64,000 nucleotides of DNA from NCBI RefSeq assembly GCF_001467585.1, contig NZ_LNXY01000020.1, forward strand, positions 584,732 to 648,731, given 5' to 3'. Shown here in pieces: positions 26,675 through 35,177 of this stretch (positions are counted from its first letter, which is position 1; the number at the start of each line of letters is the position of its first letter). Made by a program: the position numbers and the translations under genes. This DNA comes from Legionella drozanskii LLAP-1 (GTDB lineage Bacteria; Pseudomonadota; Gammaproteobacteria; Legionellales; Legionellaceae). Below the pieces are notes generated by a model. It saw nothing but the letters and a program-made list of their open reading frames with translations. It was not told the DNA's origin and searched no databases.

Positions 26675-27426
26675 GACATGACCTCATCCCAAGTTTGGAA
26701 ACAGAGGTTGAAAATATGCTCCATAAGTGGATTGATATGATTCAAAACTAAACTGAAGAGAAAAAAACCGAAAAGAATTTTAATGGGTAAGGCTAGAAAA
26801 TAAGTGCTTATTTGCGGCATATTGCGGGTGATGATTGCAGCGCAAAGTTCGATCAGGCCCAAGCCTATGAGTATCGGACTGGCTATCATCCAGGAAAAAA
26901 TAAACACTAACTTAAATTGATTGATGAGCAAATTAAAATGATTAATGAGAGTAAATTTTCCTAGCGGAATAACTGTTAAAGAATAGGCTAAACCTTGAAT
27001 TAATCGATGGTGTCCATCTAAAGAAAAAAAGAATAGAACTGCAAACATGGTTAATAAACGACTGGTTAACGGATCCTGCGAGTGTTCACTGGGATTGAAA
27101 ATGGCAAGCGCATTGAGCCCCATTTGGCATTCAATTAATTGGCCTGTAATTTGAAAAATCGCGAAAGCAGCATACAGACTGAGCGATAAAATGAGTCCAT
27201 TCGCGAGCTCCACCAACGCTTTCGCGACGAGAGCTGTTTCATTGCTATCGCCTACAGTCAACGATAAATGACTGACTAAGAAAATGCTTAACATTAATAC
27301 AAGAATAAAGCGGAGAGAGGTAGGTAATTGGCGGATGGCTTGAATAGGGGTGAAGATTAAGACAACCCCAATACGAATGGCAGCGAGAAAGACTGCTGAG
27401 AGAGTAGGTGTAGCAATAGTGATCAT
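26671..27426 (-). CDS. fliR: Export gate protein FliR
   Basis: 251 residues with six or so hydrophobic helices and FliR-typical segments (FTPIQAIRQLPTSLRFILVLMLS near the start, GQLIECQMGLNALAIFNPSEH in the middle). Normal length. It completes the FliPQR gate with the genes on either side of the cluster. It overlaps fliQ by 4 bp. Confidence 0.92.
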   Translation of the reverse strand: MITIATPTLSAVFLAAIRIGVVLIFTPIQAIRQLPTSLRFILVLMLSIFLVSHLSLTVGDSNETALVAKALVELANGLILSLSLYAAFAIFQITGQLIECQMGLNALAIFNPSEHSQDPLTSRLLTMFAVLFFFSLDGHHRLIQGLAYSLTVIPLGKFTLINHFNLLINQFKLVFIFSWMIASPILIGLGLIELCAAIITRNMPQISTYFLALPIKILFGFFLFSLVLNHINPLMEHIFNLCFQTWDEVMS

Positions 27427-27695
27427 CCTATTGCCTCCGGAATGCTTTGTATGAGGTTTTTGCTAAAATCAATGAGCGAATGCATCATCCATTCACCACA
27501 GAGCATAAGCATTAAAACAACAGCAAGAATTTTGGGTACGAAACTTAAACTTGAATCTTGAATTTGAGTAATAACTTGTAAAATTGAGATCAGTAAACCG
27601 CAGAGTAGGGCTACTATTATGACGGGCGAAGAAATCAATAAGGCATGCCATAGCAGCTGTTTCGATAAATATATCGCTATATCGTTAGACATCAT
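27423..27695 (-). CDS. fliQ: Export gate protein FliQ, first gene of the operon
   Basis: 90 residues with two membrane helices, including VIIVALLCGLLISILQVITQIQDSSLSFVPKILAV, the FliQ/SctS core. Two adjacent ATGs are preceded by GGAAATGG. This is the first gene of the flagellar-type unit, and a promoter-like sequence lies about 65 bp upstream. Confidence 0.93.
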   Translation of the reverse strand: MMSNDIAIYLSKQLLWHALLISSPVIIVALLCGLLISILQVITQIQDSSLSFVPKILAVVLMLMLCGEWMMHSLIDFSKNLIQSIPEAIG

Positions 27696-27757
27696 CCATT
27701 TCCATGTATTTTGAACTTACTTGCGGTCTTCCATGAGGAATCCATAAAAACGCGAGG

Positions 27758-27786
27758 ATTAAAGCAAATCTAAAGACAATAAGCAA
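27758..27786 (-). promoter_or_regulatory. Sigma-70-like promoter for the flagellar-type operon
   Basis: On the minus strand, TTGCTT (27786-27781) and TTTAAT (27763-27758) are separated by 17 bp. I found no sigma-54 (GG-N10-GC) or FliA-type sequence upstream of fliQ, so the operon may not follow the classical flagellar hierarchy. Prediction by eye only. Confidence 0.35.
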
Positions 27787-27810
27787 TAGAATTTTTCGAC
27801 ATTTCGATCT

Positions 27811-27876
27811 ACTCTCTCTCCCGAGCTAGAAATTAAAATAATACGTTGAACGCCTTCGCGGGAGAGGGAATAGCTC
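27811..27876. repeat. Palindromic repeat upstream of the flagellar-type operon
   Basis: CTCTCTCCCG (27813-27822) pairs with CGGGAGAGGG about 45 bp later, with one mismatch in ten. The internal CGCGAAGG on the reverse strand matches the core of the element at 36-112. It sits between ychJ and fliQ, both minus-strand genes, so it may terminate ychJ transcription as well as being a dispersed repeat. Confidence 0.45.
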
Positions 27877-27926
27877 TCGATCTTAGTTATAGCAATCTAG
27901 TTTAGATTTGGTCCAACCTACCCTAA

Positions 27927-28418
27927 TTACTTCTCCAGCCCATGACAATTTTTATATTTCTTTTGACTACCACAAGGGCAAGGCGCATTACGAGAGATTT
28001 TAATTTTCTTCGCGGCTGGAGGTGTTTTAATATGAGTGCCGTTGGTATAAAACCACTTGCCTTCATAACGCTGAAATTGACTCAGTTCATGAATGGTTTG
28101 ATCTTTCCCTTGTTCTCGATAGCTTGCTATAAATTCAACATAACCACGGTCCACATTTTTTTCATCCATATAACTTTTTACAATTTGTAGCCCAGTCCAA
28201 GAGACTTGCCTTGCCCAATTCGCGGCTTCTGTGGCGTTAAAACCTTCCAGAGCGATGCCATACATAGTTTTTTCGATGTAGTCGATTTTAGCTTGAGAAT
28301 AAGCTGTATAACGTGAGCGCATTAAAATTTCGGGCGAGGCGGGTGCTTCTTGATTGTCAATATACCGACCGCAGCAGATTAAATAATTAAGCTGTGATCC
28401 ACAAGGGCATTGGCTCAT
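27927..28418 (-). CDS. ychJ: YchJ-family SEC-C motif protein
   Basis: 163 residues. SEC-C zinc motifs occur at both ends (CPCGS at the start with a paired C-C, and CPCGSQKKYKNCHG at the end) around the YchJ core (SPEILMRSRYTAYSQAKIDYI). SEC-C motifs bind zinc and are found in SecA. The role of YchJ is not firmly known; it is a conserved stand-alone protein in Proteobacteria. It is divergent from the GST-like gene. Confidence 0.88.
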   Translation of the reverse strand: MSQCPCGSQLNYLICCGRYIDNQEAPASPEILMRSRYTAYSQAKIDYIEKTMYGIALEGFNATEAANWARQVSWTGLQIVKSYMDEKNVDRGYVEFIASYREQGKDQTIHELSQFQRYEGKWFYTNGTHIKTPPAAKKIKISRNAPCPCGSQKKYKNCHGLEK

Positions 28419-28540
28419 TCTGTTTTCCTATCTTGTTTATTAGCGAGCTAACAGATTATTATCACGCAAGATTTATTGGATTATTCTGTTTAAACAAAAA
28501 ATTATCAGCAGACAATCTGTTGTTAACAAGGAATAGCTAA

Positions 28541-29269
28541 ATGATTACATTGTACCAATTTCCTGGTATTTGGGGATTACCCAACACAAGCCCGTTTTGT
28601 ATGAAACTCGAAACTTATTTACGTATGGCAGACATTCCCTTTGAAATTAAGTTTGTAAAGGATCCGCGCAAAGCGCCTAAAGGAAAACTTCCTTTTATAA
28701 AAATAGATGAGAAGACAATTGCTGATACTGAGTTAATTATTAATTATTTGAAAGCAAAATTTGGCGATGTTTTGGATAAAAATTTAAATAAAGAACAAAA
28801 AGCATTGTCGGTAATATTGGATAATACTTTTACTGAGCGTTTATATTGGATCATAGTGTATATGCGTTGGCAATATGAACCCAATTGGTGCACTGTGAAA
28901 CAAGCTTTTTTTGCCAAAATACCTGGATATATGAAATTATTTGTTCCGGCTGTTATTCGAAGATCGGTAATAAAAACTTTATATGCTCAAGGAACTGGTC
29001 GGCATAGCTATGACGAGATTTTAGAAATGGGTTATAAAACACTGGATGCGATAGCTAATTTGCTTGCTGGAAAAAAATATTTTCATGGAAATGAGCCAAG
29101 TAGTATTGATGCGGTTGCTTTTGGATTTTTAGCAAATATTGTTTGGCAACCCTATGAAGATGCTTTAAAAGCCCAGCTCCATAAGCATAAGAATGTCCTT
29201 GGCTTCTGCGATAGAATGTGGAGTGATTTTTATCCAGAATTAAAGAAACCATTTGCTATTGTTGATTGA
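28541..29269 (+). CDS. Glutathione S-transferase-like protein
   Basis: 242 residues. The N-terminal thioredoxin-like domain has YQFPGIWGLPNTSPFCMKLETYLRMADIPFE, the cis-Pro in KGKLPFI and IADTELIINYL, the pattern of the metaxin/FAXC branch of GST-like proteins. The C-terminal helical domain has SIDAVAFGFLANI. Soluble, no signal peptide. It could conjugate glutathione or act non-enzymatically. The ribosome site AAGGAATAGCTAA supports the start. It is a single gene. Confidence 0.82.
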   Translation: MITLYQFPGIWGLPNTSPFCMKLETYLRMADIPFEIKFVKDPRKAPKGKLPFIKIDEKTIADTELIINYLKAKFGDVLDKNLNKEQKALSVILDNTFTERLYWIIVYMRWQYEPNWCTVKQAFFAKIPGYMKLFVPAVIRRSVIKTLYAQGTGRHSYDEILEMGYKTLDAIANLLAGKKYFHGNEPSSIDAVAFGFLANIVWQPYEDALKAQLHKHKNVLGFCDRMWSDFYPELKKPFAIVD

Positions 29270-29383
29270 ATATCAATAGGTTGAGAGTTTAGCGAGAGGA
29301 TAAATCGGGGGTTTTGGAGTGACTTTGCAACCTGATTTTTATTTGTTAAGATTTATTCCGCTTAAATAACTTTTGAGGTCAAA

Positions 29384-29605
29384 ATGCCAATTATCAACAG
29401 TACTCGTGTACAGAAGAAAGAAAAAATCAAGGCTGAAATAAGCAGCGAAACTTTTGAAAAAATTACTGAATATTGTGTTTGGGCGAATATTGATGATGTT
29501 GGATTCTTCATCGAAGAAGCAGCAAGCTTTATTTTCGCAAAAGATCGTGATTGGAAACAACATAAAAAAGCAGCGAAAAAACGCAAAGAAGTAGCCAGTG
29601 CTTAA
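29384..29605 (+). CDS. Small charged protein of unknown function
   Basis: 73 residues beginning MPIINSTRVQKKEKIKAEIS, with a central helix (FEKITEYCVWANIDDVGFFIEEAASFIFA) and a Lys/Arg-rich end. The ATG is preceded by GAGG at good spacing, and the overlapping minus-strand frames have no such site. The layout (strand, helix, helix with basic ends) would fit a small nucleic-acid-binding or antitoxin-like protein, but I recognise no family. An 8-bp inverted repeat with a 30-nt spacer follows (29631-29638 with 29669-29676). Confidence 0.6.
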   Translation: MPIINSTRVQKKEKIKAEISSETFEKITEYCVWANIDDVGFFIEEAASFIFAKDRDWKQHKKAAKKRKEVASA

Positions 29606-29832
29606 TTGTTTTCAATGAAGGTATCCCAGCTAGGTGCTTTCATGCCCCTACCTGGATTCCTTTTATCTAGCACCTAAAGAATGCCCTTTCAAAAAGTCAA
29701 TTATTCTTCAGAACAAGAAGCTTCTTTAAAATCGAAAATAATGATTAAATAAGGAATTGTAGGCTGAATAACTCTCATTACTAGATAAATAGCCATTAAT
29801 GAGAATTTATTAATGCTTCTAAGGACAAACGG

Positions 29833-30591
29833 ATGCATTTACCAGAACGACTGCGTTATTATGGGGCACCAGTTATAGGTTCTATTGTCATTTTTTTTCA
29901 TTTTTTCGGTCATTTATGCTTAAATTTTGTCGACCTTTTGACCGGCAAACAAACACTCTCATGGCATGGATTGTTATACACCGTCTACCGGTCAGGGGTA
30001 AAACTGTTAATTCCTCTTATATTGATTAGCTCCTTACTTGGTATATCAATCGTATTTAATATTTATAACATCTTAAGCCCTTTTGATTTGCAACATGAAG
30101 TATTATTAGTTTCCCAAAAAATATTATTTTATGATTTGCTGCCTTTTCTAATTGGATTGATGTTATCCGTGCAAACCGCCTTGAATTTGATAAATGCAAG
30201 AATTAAAAAATTAAATCTAACCCCTGATGAAGTAATCGTAATCTATATTATTCCAATCATGCTCGGAATTTCTTTCAGCGCGTTGATTTTGTATCTCTAT
30301 TCGATTAGCTTTGTGTTTATTAGTATTTATTTTTGTTTCAAGGTTCTTTTATATACGAATATTTATGATTACATGAGTCATTTGACTAGTGCAATTACGA
30401 GTTCAAGTATTATTTATTCAATATTTAAGGTGATGTTATATTGTACTATAGTCAGTCTCATCGTAGGCTATTACTATTACCAGGTTGCAACACGACATTC
30501 GCTTTTAAGAAAGGCCATGTCGCGCATTATTACACGAAGCTTTGTTTGGTTAATTGTTAGCAGTGTTTATTTCAAATTAATCGCCTATTAA
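29833..30591 (+). CDS. Divergent MlaE-like permease of an MCE system
   Basis: 252 residues with about five or six membrane helices. The fold order resembles MlaE (a long amphipathic start LPERLRYYGAPVIGSIVIFFHFFGHL, then LLIPLILISSLLGISIVFN), and it precedes an MCE gene. The cytoplasmic loop that in MlaE carries EQIDAL and docks the ATPase is here replaced by NLTPDEVIVIYIIPIMLG and is poorly matched. No ATPase gene follows. It probably sits in the inner membrane and passes lipid to the MCE protein, but energy coupling is unclear. Confidence 0.65.
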   Translation: MHLPERLRYYGAPVIGSIVIFFHFFGHLCLNFVDLLTGKQTLSWHGLLYTVYRSGVKLLIPLILISSLLGISIVFNIYNILSPFDLQHEVLLVSQKILFYDLLPFLIGLMLSVQTALNLINARIKKLNLTPDEVIVIYIIPIMLGISFSALILYLYSISFVFISIYFCFKVLLYTNIYDYMSHLTSAITSSSIIYSIFKVMLYCTIVSLIVGYYYYQVATRHSLLRKAMSRIITRSFVWLIVSSVYFKLIAY

Positions 30592-30599
30592 AGGATCTT

Positions 30600-31517
30600 A
30601 TGCGTCAGGAACGACTGTATACATTAGTTGGACTGTTTGTCGGTGGTGCAATAAGTTTGACAATCCTTATTGCTCTTTATGCTTATGATGAATACTTGCG
30701 CGAAAAAGTAGAAACTTATGTGATGTTTTTTAAAGGTTCAATAGCGGGTCTTCATGTTAGTTCGGATGTGACTTATCTCGGGGTGAAGATAGGTGAAGTG
30801 AAGCGTATCGAAATTACAGAAAACGACGCAAGAACCCAAATTAAGATCCCGGTATATGTACAGTTTTTTGTCGAAAGAGCATTCGTTGGGCGTCAAAGCC
30901 CAATCCAACTTTTAATCAATAAAGGATATGTAGCTTGTATTAGGAAACCCAATTTTTTAACGGGGATTGCGTCTATTGATTTAATTGAATCATCCACTCA
31001 TCAAGCTTATGCGACAGAAGAGTTTCGTGGCCTTCCAATTTTCCCAACTAATAATAAATTTGAAGAGTACACCACTCTGGATGACGCGTTCAGAGCGGCT
31101 AAAATTGCGTTCCAAGACATTAGTAATTTTGTTCATTCTCAGAAGGTTAATGGGGCATTCGATGCAACAAGATCTATGGCTGAAAGTATGGATCGTTTGG
31201 TGACGCATTTGCATCAAATAATACCGCCAACACTTTCTAATCTCAACCACAGTCTAAGTGATGTTTCTGCTTTCGCCGGGAATATGGATCATTTAGTGCC
31301 ACCCATATTAGTTGCTTTCAGTGCAAGCTTAAAACAAGCAAATGCAAGCTTAAAAGACGTCTCTGTCTTGGCTAGCAATTTAAATGAAATTGTGCCGCCC
31401 GCGTTCATTGCCTTTCATCAGGGTATGCAAGATGTTTCTAGCGCTGCAAATTCAACGCAAAATTTAGCGGATTATTTATCACGATATCCAGAATCATTAT
31501 TGCGAGGGAAAAGGTGA
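30600..31517 (+). CDS. MlaD/MCE-domain lipid-transport protein
   Basis: 305 residues: one N-terminal membrane helix (LVGLFVGGAISLTILIALYAY), then a single MCE domain with the signature VMFFKGSIAGLHVSSDVTYLGVKIGEVKRIE, then a long helical region to the end built from repeats around NLNHSLSDVSAFAGNMDHLVPP and NASLKDVSVLASNLNEIVPP. MCE proteins form hexameric rings or tunnels carrying lipids across the periplasm. It starts 9 bp after the permease and overlaps the lipoprotein gene by 4 bp. Confidence 0.85.
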   Translation: MRQERLYTLVGLFVGGAISLTILIALYAYDEYLREKVETYVMFFKGSIAGLHVSSDVTYLGVKIGEVKRIEITENDARTQIKIPVYVQFFVERAFVGRQSPIQLLINKGYVACIRKPNFLTGIASIDLIESSTHQAYATEEFRGLPIFPTNNKFEEYTTLDDAFRAAKIAFQDISNFVHSQKVNGAFDATRSMAESMDRLVTHLHQIIPPTLSNLNHSLSDVSAFAGNMDHLVPPILVAFSASLKQANASLKDVSVLASNLNEIVPPAFIAFHQGMQDVSSAANSTQNLADYLSRYPESLLRGKR

Positions 31518-32188
31518 AAATTGGCCTAATAAAATCGATATTCAAGAAGTTCTCCAATGCACTGTTGAAACCTAGCATTTCGATCTGTCTTGGCTATTGT
31601 TTAGTCTGCCTTATACTCATTTCCTGTGGACGCAGTCCAGATTCGCAATTTTATGTACTTAATCCTATTTCACCTCAACAAAAACCGGTGAAAAAATTTC
31701 AGCATTTACGGATAGGAATTAATGAAATTCAGAGTCCGGCTTATATGTCTAAACCGCAATTCATTATCCATTACTCTTCGCACGAGGTGAAGCTAGAGGA
31801 ATTTCATCGCTGGGTGGAAAATTTAGATAAAAATACAAAGCGGGTAATTGAAGCGAATCTTGTGACTTTATTGCCCGGTGTGACGATAGTCGCTTCTCCT
31901 TGGGATTTCAAATTCAAACCAGATTATCGCTTACAAATTAATATTTCACAATTTGAGGTGGATATTAAAGGCAATAGTATTTTCCGCGCAGATTATCTAA
32001 TTTACTCAGGCGATCAGTTAAATAAAAAAGGATCAGTTTACTATCATCAAAAAATACAGATAGTTAATGTTGATAATCTAGTCGCGAGCATGAATGAGAA
32101 TTTGAATCATTTCACTGAAGATCTTGCCAAAGTATTTGTCCCCCTAGCACCTCAACAGAAAGATGAAGGCGCTTTTGCAGTGAACTAG
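31514..32188 (+). CDS. PqiC/ABC-auxiliary-type lipoprotein
   Basis: 224 residues. A hydrophobic leader ends in LILISC, a lipobox with Cys at about 36, followed by the family start SPDSQFYVLNPIS. Later RIGINEIQSPAYMSKPQFI and FHRWVENLDKN match the PqiC/YmbA-like auxiliary lipoproteins that partner MCE systems at the outer membrane. The overlap with the MCE gene makes co-function very likely. Confidence 0.8.
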   Translation: MKIGLIKSIFKKFSNALLKPSISICLGYCLVCLILISCGRSPDSQFYVLNPISPQQKPVKKFQHLRIGINEIQSPAYMSKPQFIIHYSSHEVKLEEFHRWVENLDKNTKRVIEANLVTLLPGVTIVASPWDFKFKPDYRLQINISQFEVDIKGNSIFRADYLIYSGDQLNKKGSVYYHQKIQIVNVDNLVASMNENLNHFTEDLAKVFVPLAPQQKDEGAFAVN

Positions 32189-32289
32189 CGTTTTTTATCC
32201 GTAAATTTGTACTTTCCCTAATCACATAATATTTTCTTAATACTTAAAGAATATAATTTAGCAAATTTTTGTTGACCTATGGACTTATT

Positions 32290-33609
32290 TTGAAAGAAAA
32301 ACTAGAAGAACTTTGTTCTCATTTTCCACCAGAAGAATTGGAAGGCATACAATTTGGAAAATGGGCACCAGATCCTCATGCACGAATTAGCACAATACAC
32401 TACACTTTTGACCCTCTCTCGATGGCTCAAGAGTTAAAAATGAACTTAGAACAAAGATATTCTGGTATTACCATGAATGAATTATCTCGAGTCAGCAGAG
32501 CTAAGGTGGAAGAAATCTTAGAGTATTGGCGAATTGCCTGCGGTAGTCAAATTGAGTTTAAATATATGCCTAAGCTTGAGTCTGATCAATCAGGTATCAC
32601 CTTTGTTGCCAGCGATAATATTGAAGGTGCAGCTGGAGTAACGAACAATAATTTCCTGCCAGGTACTCAATATATCAATCAGGTAGCAGTATGCATTCCT
32701 AGCAAGGTTTCAACCTCTGTAGATCTATTGGTATATGCTCATGAAATAGGACATGCTCTAGGATTTCGTCACACGCACGAACTAGAACTGCTCAGAAATC
32801 GATTAATGACCATGCCCCAAGGTTTAGGTTGTTCGGTCATGGGCTATCCACACGAGCTTGCAACGGATAATAATACTTGTACCACTCCAGCTTATTGTGG
32901 AGATCAACGCTTTGCGATCGTGCCTGGCCCTATGGATAAAGAGGTCTGCACAGATATCTATGCATTTTCTTCTCCTCCTTACTCACAAGTTAAATACTTT
33001 GATTCAATGTATTGGGGTTTTTTGAATGGGGTTTCCGAAAAATCTCTTGCAACTTATTTAGAAAATGTAAATTTTATGAAGCTATCCCCCTTATCCGCCA
33101 ATCTTATTTCAGTCGTTTATATGGCTATCTTGCGTAATTCGATGGGCAATCAGACCTGTGGTTTTACAAATGCACTAACCATATTAGAACTGCTCCTTCG
33201 TACCAAAAGCGAGAGGGTGGCAGATATTTTACAAATTCTTAGACAGGTGTCGACTATCGCTCTTCTTTTTATGCAAATGTATGAAATCTATGCTAATGAG
33301 GATGCATTAAATAGTTCAATCTATTTAACAACATTTTTAGGAAGTAGTTTGAGTGGTTTATTATTAGCGTCTACTGTGGGTAAAACTGCTGCTAGTTGGA
33401 CCAATACAATCGTCGATAAGCTAAGTCAATTTTTTAATGTTGAGCCCCCTAAAGACGCAGAAAACTTATCGTTTCTTGCTAATAAGTGGCGTTGGTTTGG
33501 ATCTATGTTCCATCACTCCAATCTGGGCGAGGAAGCAGAATTAACCGCTGACGAAGAATCCGTAGGTGAAAGTGAAAGCCAAGCTGATGAAACTATAGTT
33601 GTCCCTTAA
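32290..33609 (+). CDS. Metzincin-type zinc protease without signal peptide
   Basis: About 439 residues. The zinc motif HEIGHALGFRH lies at about 151-161 (H151, E152, H155, H161) and a Met-turn SVMGYP at about 182-187, so it is a metzincin, nearer to astacin/matrixin types than to thermolysin. A C-terminal hydrophobic stretch lies around 340-360 and the end is very acidic (EEAELTADEESVGESE). There is no signal peptide. The start is uncertain: no ATG lies before residue 45, and TTG codons at 32269 and 32290 are the options; 32290 has a weak GGA upstream, and a TATAAT is at 32252-32257. It resembles in kind the Legionella effector LegP but is not clearly the same protein. Confidence 0.75.
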   Translation: MKEKLEELCSHFPPEELEGIQFGKWAPDPHARISTIHYTFDPLSMAQELKMNLEQRYSGITMNELSRVSRAKVEEILEYWRIACGSQIEFKYMPKLESDQSGITFVASDNIEGAAGVTNNNFLPGTQYINQVAVCIPSKVSTSVDLLVYAHEIGHALGFRHTHELELLRNRLMTMPQGLGCSVMGYPHELATDNNTCTTPAYCGDQRFAIVPGPMDKEVCTDIYAFSSPPYSQVKYFDSMYWGFLNGVSEKSLATYLENVNFMKLSPLSANLISVVYMAILRNSMGNQTCGFTNALTILELLLRTKSERVADILQILRQVSTIALLFMQMYEIYANEDALNSSIYLTTFLGSSLSGLLLASTVGKTAASWTNTIVDKLSQFFNVEPPKDAENLSFLANKWRWFGSMFHHSNLGEEAELTADEESVGESESQADETIVVP

Positions 33610-33817
33610 ATTCCACAATTTTGTTGTATTCCCGTAAAGGTAGGGGCTATGGTGCCCCATGATGGAACAATCCCTCTCTTCGCAAGGTGACAATTCGAAC
33701 TTGCTAAGAATAATCAACTCAAATTCATGTTTAGAAAAAACAGGGGATACCTCAGAGCCAACGGTTTATTTATAAACAAGGGAGGAGCATCAGTTGCCGC
33801 CTCCCAAGTGGATCAAA

Positions 33818-34702
33818 TCAATGAAACAACAAAAGTTGTCCACTGACTCCAAGAGGTTCATCACCTGCGCCGCCCCCTTGCTTATTTTCTGTGGCTTTTT
33901 CATTTGGATTTGCACTGTCTGAGCTAGGAAAGGTCAGAGCAGGTGCAGGATTTTTAAGTGCCTCAGTTAAGCTAATAAAGGTATATCCGTTTTGCTTATA
34001 CATTTGAATAATGTCACCCAACACATAACTATTCAGTAAGTTTGCGTGAATTAGCAAAATTTGTTTAACCGGCTGCCCTTTTGCGCGTTGCTCAGCTTTC
34101 AGTGTTTGGTTCCAGATATAGGCCAGATAGCGAGATTTCAATTTGTCGATATAGGCTTCTCTTGAACGATAGGGCACTTTGTAAAGTTGCTCATTAAAAC
34201 GAAAATCCTTACTGTCGATAGTGACCGGAGCAATGACATAATGATTTTCTGTTAAATAATTAAGTACTTTAGGTTTTGAGGCTTTACCCCCCTCTGCCAG
34301 ATAGGGATAGCGGAAATACTTCGGCTCGGTTAATAAGGGTGACAAAATTTTATCAGCGCGAGCGACATCAGCAATGTATTTATCTGCATTCATTTGATTC
34401 AAATTGTAATGCGAGTAAGTGTGATTACCGAGCATGAAGCCTGCTTTATGAAATTGCTCAAGAAACGCCCATTGTCCCTTTGCAATCGCCCCGGCGATGA
34501 CAAATCCGGTAGCTGGAACTTGGTTCTGAGTGAGCGCTTCAATAATTTTATTAAAACGCTCAGTTGCTCTTTGTTGATTGCCAGGAGTGTCCATTTTTGA
34601 GGCCACTAAAGGCAGATCATCAATCGTGATTGCAATTTCACGAGTCTGAGCGAAAGCATTGCAGGCCATTAAAAAAAGGCAAAATAAGTAAAATTTACGC
34701 AT
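33818..34702 (-). CDS. Exported polysaccharide deacetylase (NodB homology)
   Basis: 294 residues with a signal peptide ending in FAQ (about residue 19). NodB-domain motifs: TIDDLP, containing the catalytic and metal Asp pair; LGNHTYSHYNLN with the two His ligands; RYPYLAEGG; and a late LIHAN. It would remove acetyl groups from a cell-wall or capsule glycan in the periplasm. The C-terminal about 35 residues are a polar, Gly/Asn-rich tail outside the domain. It is a single gene, with no glycan operon nearby. Confidence 0.82.
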   Translation of the reverse strand: MRKFYLFCLFLMACNAFAQTREIAITIDDLPLVASKMDTPGNQQRATERFNKIIEALTQNQVPATGFVIAGAIAKGQWAFLEQFHKAGFMLGNHTYSHYNLNQMNADKYIADVARADKILSPLLTEPKYFRYPYLAEGGKASKPKVLNYLTENHYVIAPVTIDSKDFRFNEQLYKVPYRSREAYIDKLKSRYLAYIWNQTLKAEQRAKGQPVKQILLIHANLLNSYVLGDIIQMYKQNGYTFISLTEALKNPAPALTFPSSDSANPNEKATENKQGGGAGDEPLGVSGQLLLFH

Positions 34703-34908
34703 CGATAATCCTTTATCATATAGGTCTATAAAAAGAGTGTAGCAGGGGTAATTGTAAGAAGCGAAAAAAAATGGCCTTCTCTGCTAAAAGAAGTTAAGTC
34801 AATGAATGTTTGATCTTTTATTGGACAAACAGTTATTAGAATTACGTCCACAATTTGCAGTCGATTGACAGCTATTTTCTTTTTTAGTGAATGGATGATT
34901 AAAATTGC

Positions 34909-34936
34909 TTGACAGTTACGAGGTGCCTCATTAAAC
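34909..34936 (+). promoter_or_regulatory. tRNA promoter
   Basis: A consensus -35 TTGACA at 34909-34914 is followed after 16 bp by TTAAAC at 34931-34936 and a GC-rich discriminator, 16 bp before tRNA-Ala. GC-rich discriminators are typical of stringently controlled stable-RNA promoters. It probably drives all three tRNA genes. Confidence 0.5.
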
Positions 34937-34951
34937 TGCGATTCTCATTTT

Positions 34952-35027
<76 letters not shown>

Positions 35028-35061
35028 TCATCAATTACGATTGTTGATGGAAAATACTTAG

Positions 35062-35137
35062 GTCCCCATCGTCTAGAGGCCTAGGACACTGCCCTTTCAC
35101 GGCGGTAACAGGGGTTCGAATCCCCTTGGGGACGCCA
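35062..35137 (+). tRNA. tRNA-Glu(TTC), copy 1
   Basis: 76 nt. Acceptor GTCCCC pairs with GGGGAC, anticodon loop CTTTCAC gives TTC, the T loop is TTCGAAT, and CCA is encoded. It lies 34 bp after tRNA-Ala and probably belongs to the same transcript. Confidence 0.95.
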
Positions 35138-35177
35138 TTTTGGTGTTTATATAGTAAGTTTTTCTGTTGTTCACTGG

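Noticed and set aside
10885-27695. Reading the cluster as an injectisome (virulence type III system)
   Set aside because: Rod, hook, P-ring and L-ring genes (flgB, C, F, G, E, H, I) are present and there is no secretin, needle or translocon gene.
29339-29586. Two 74-codon minus-strand frames
   Set aside because: They overlap the small plus-strand gene at 29384-29605, which has a good ribosome site and more natural composition.
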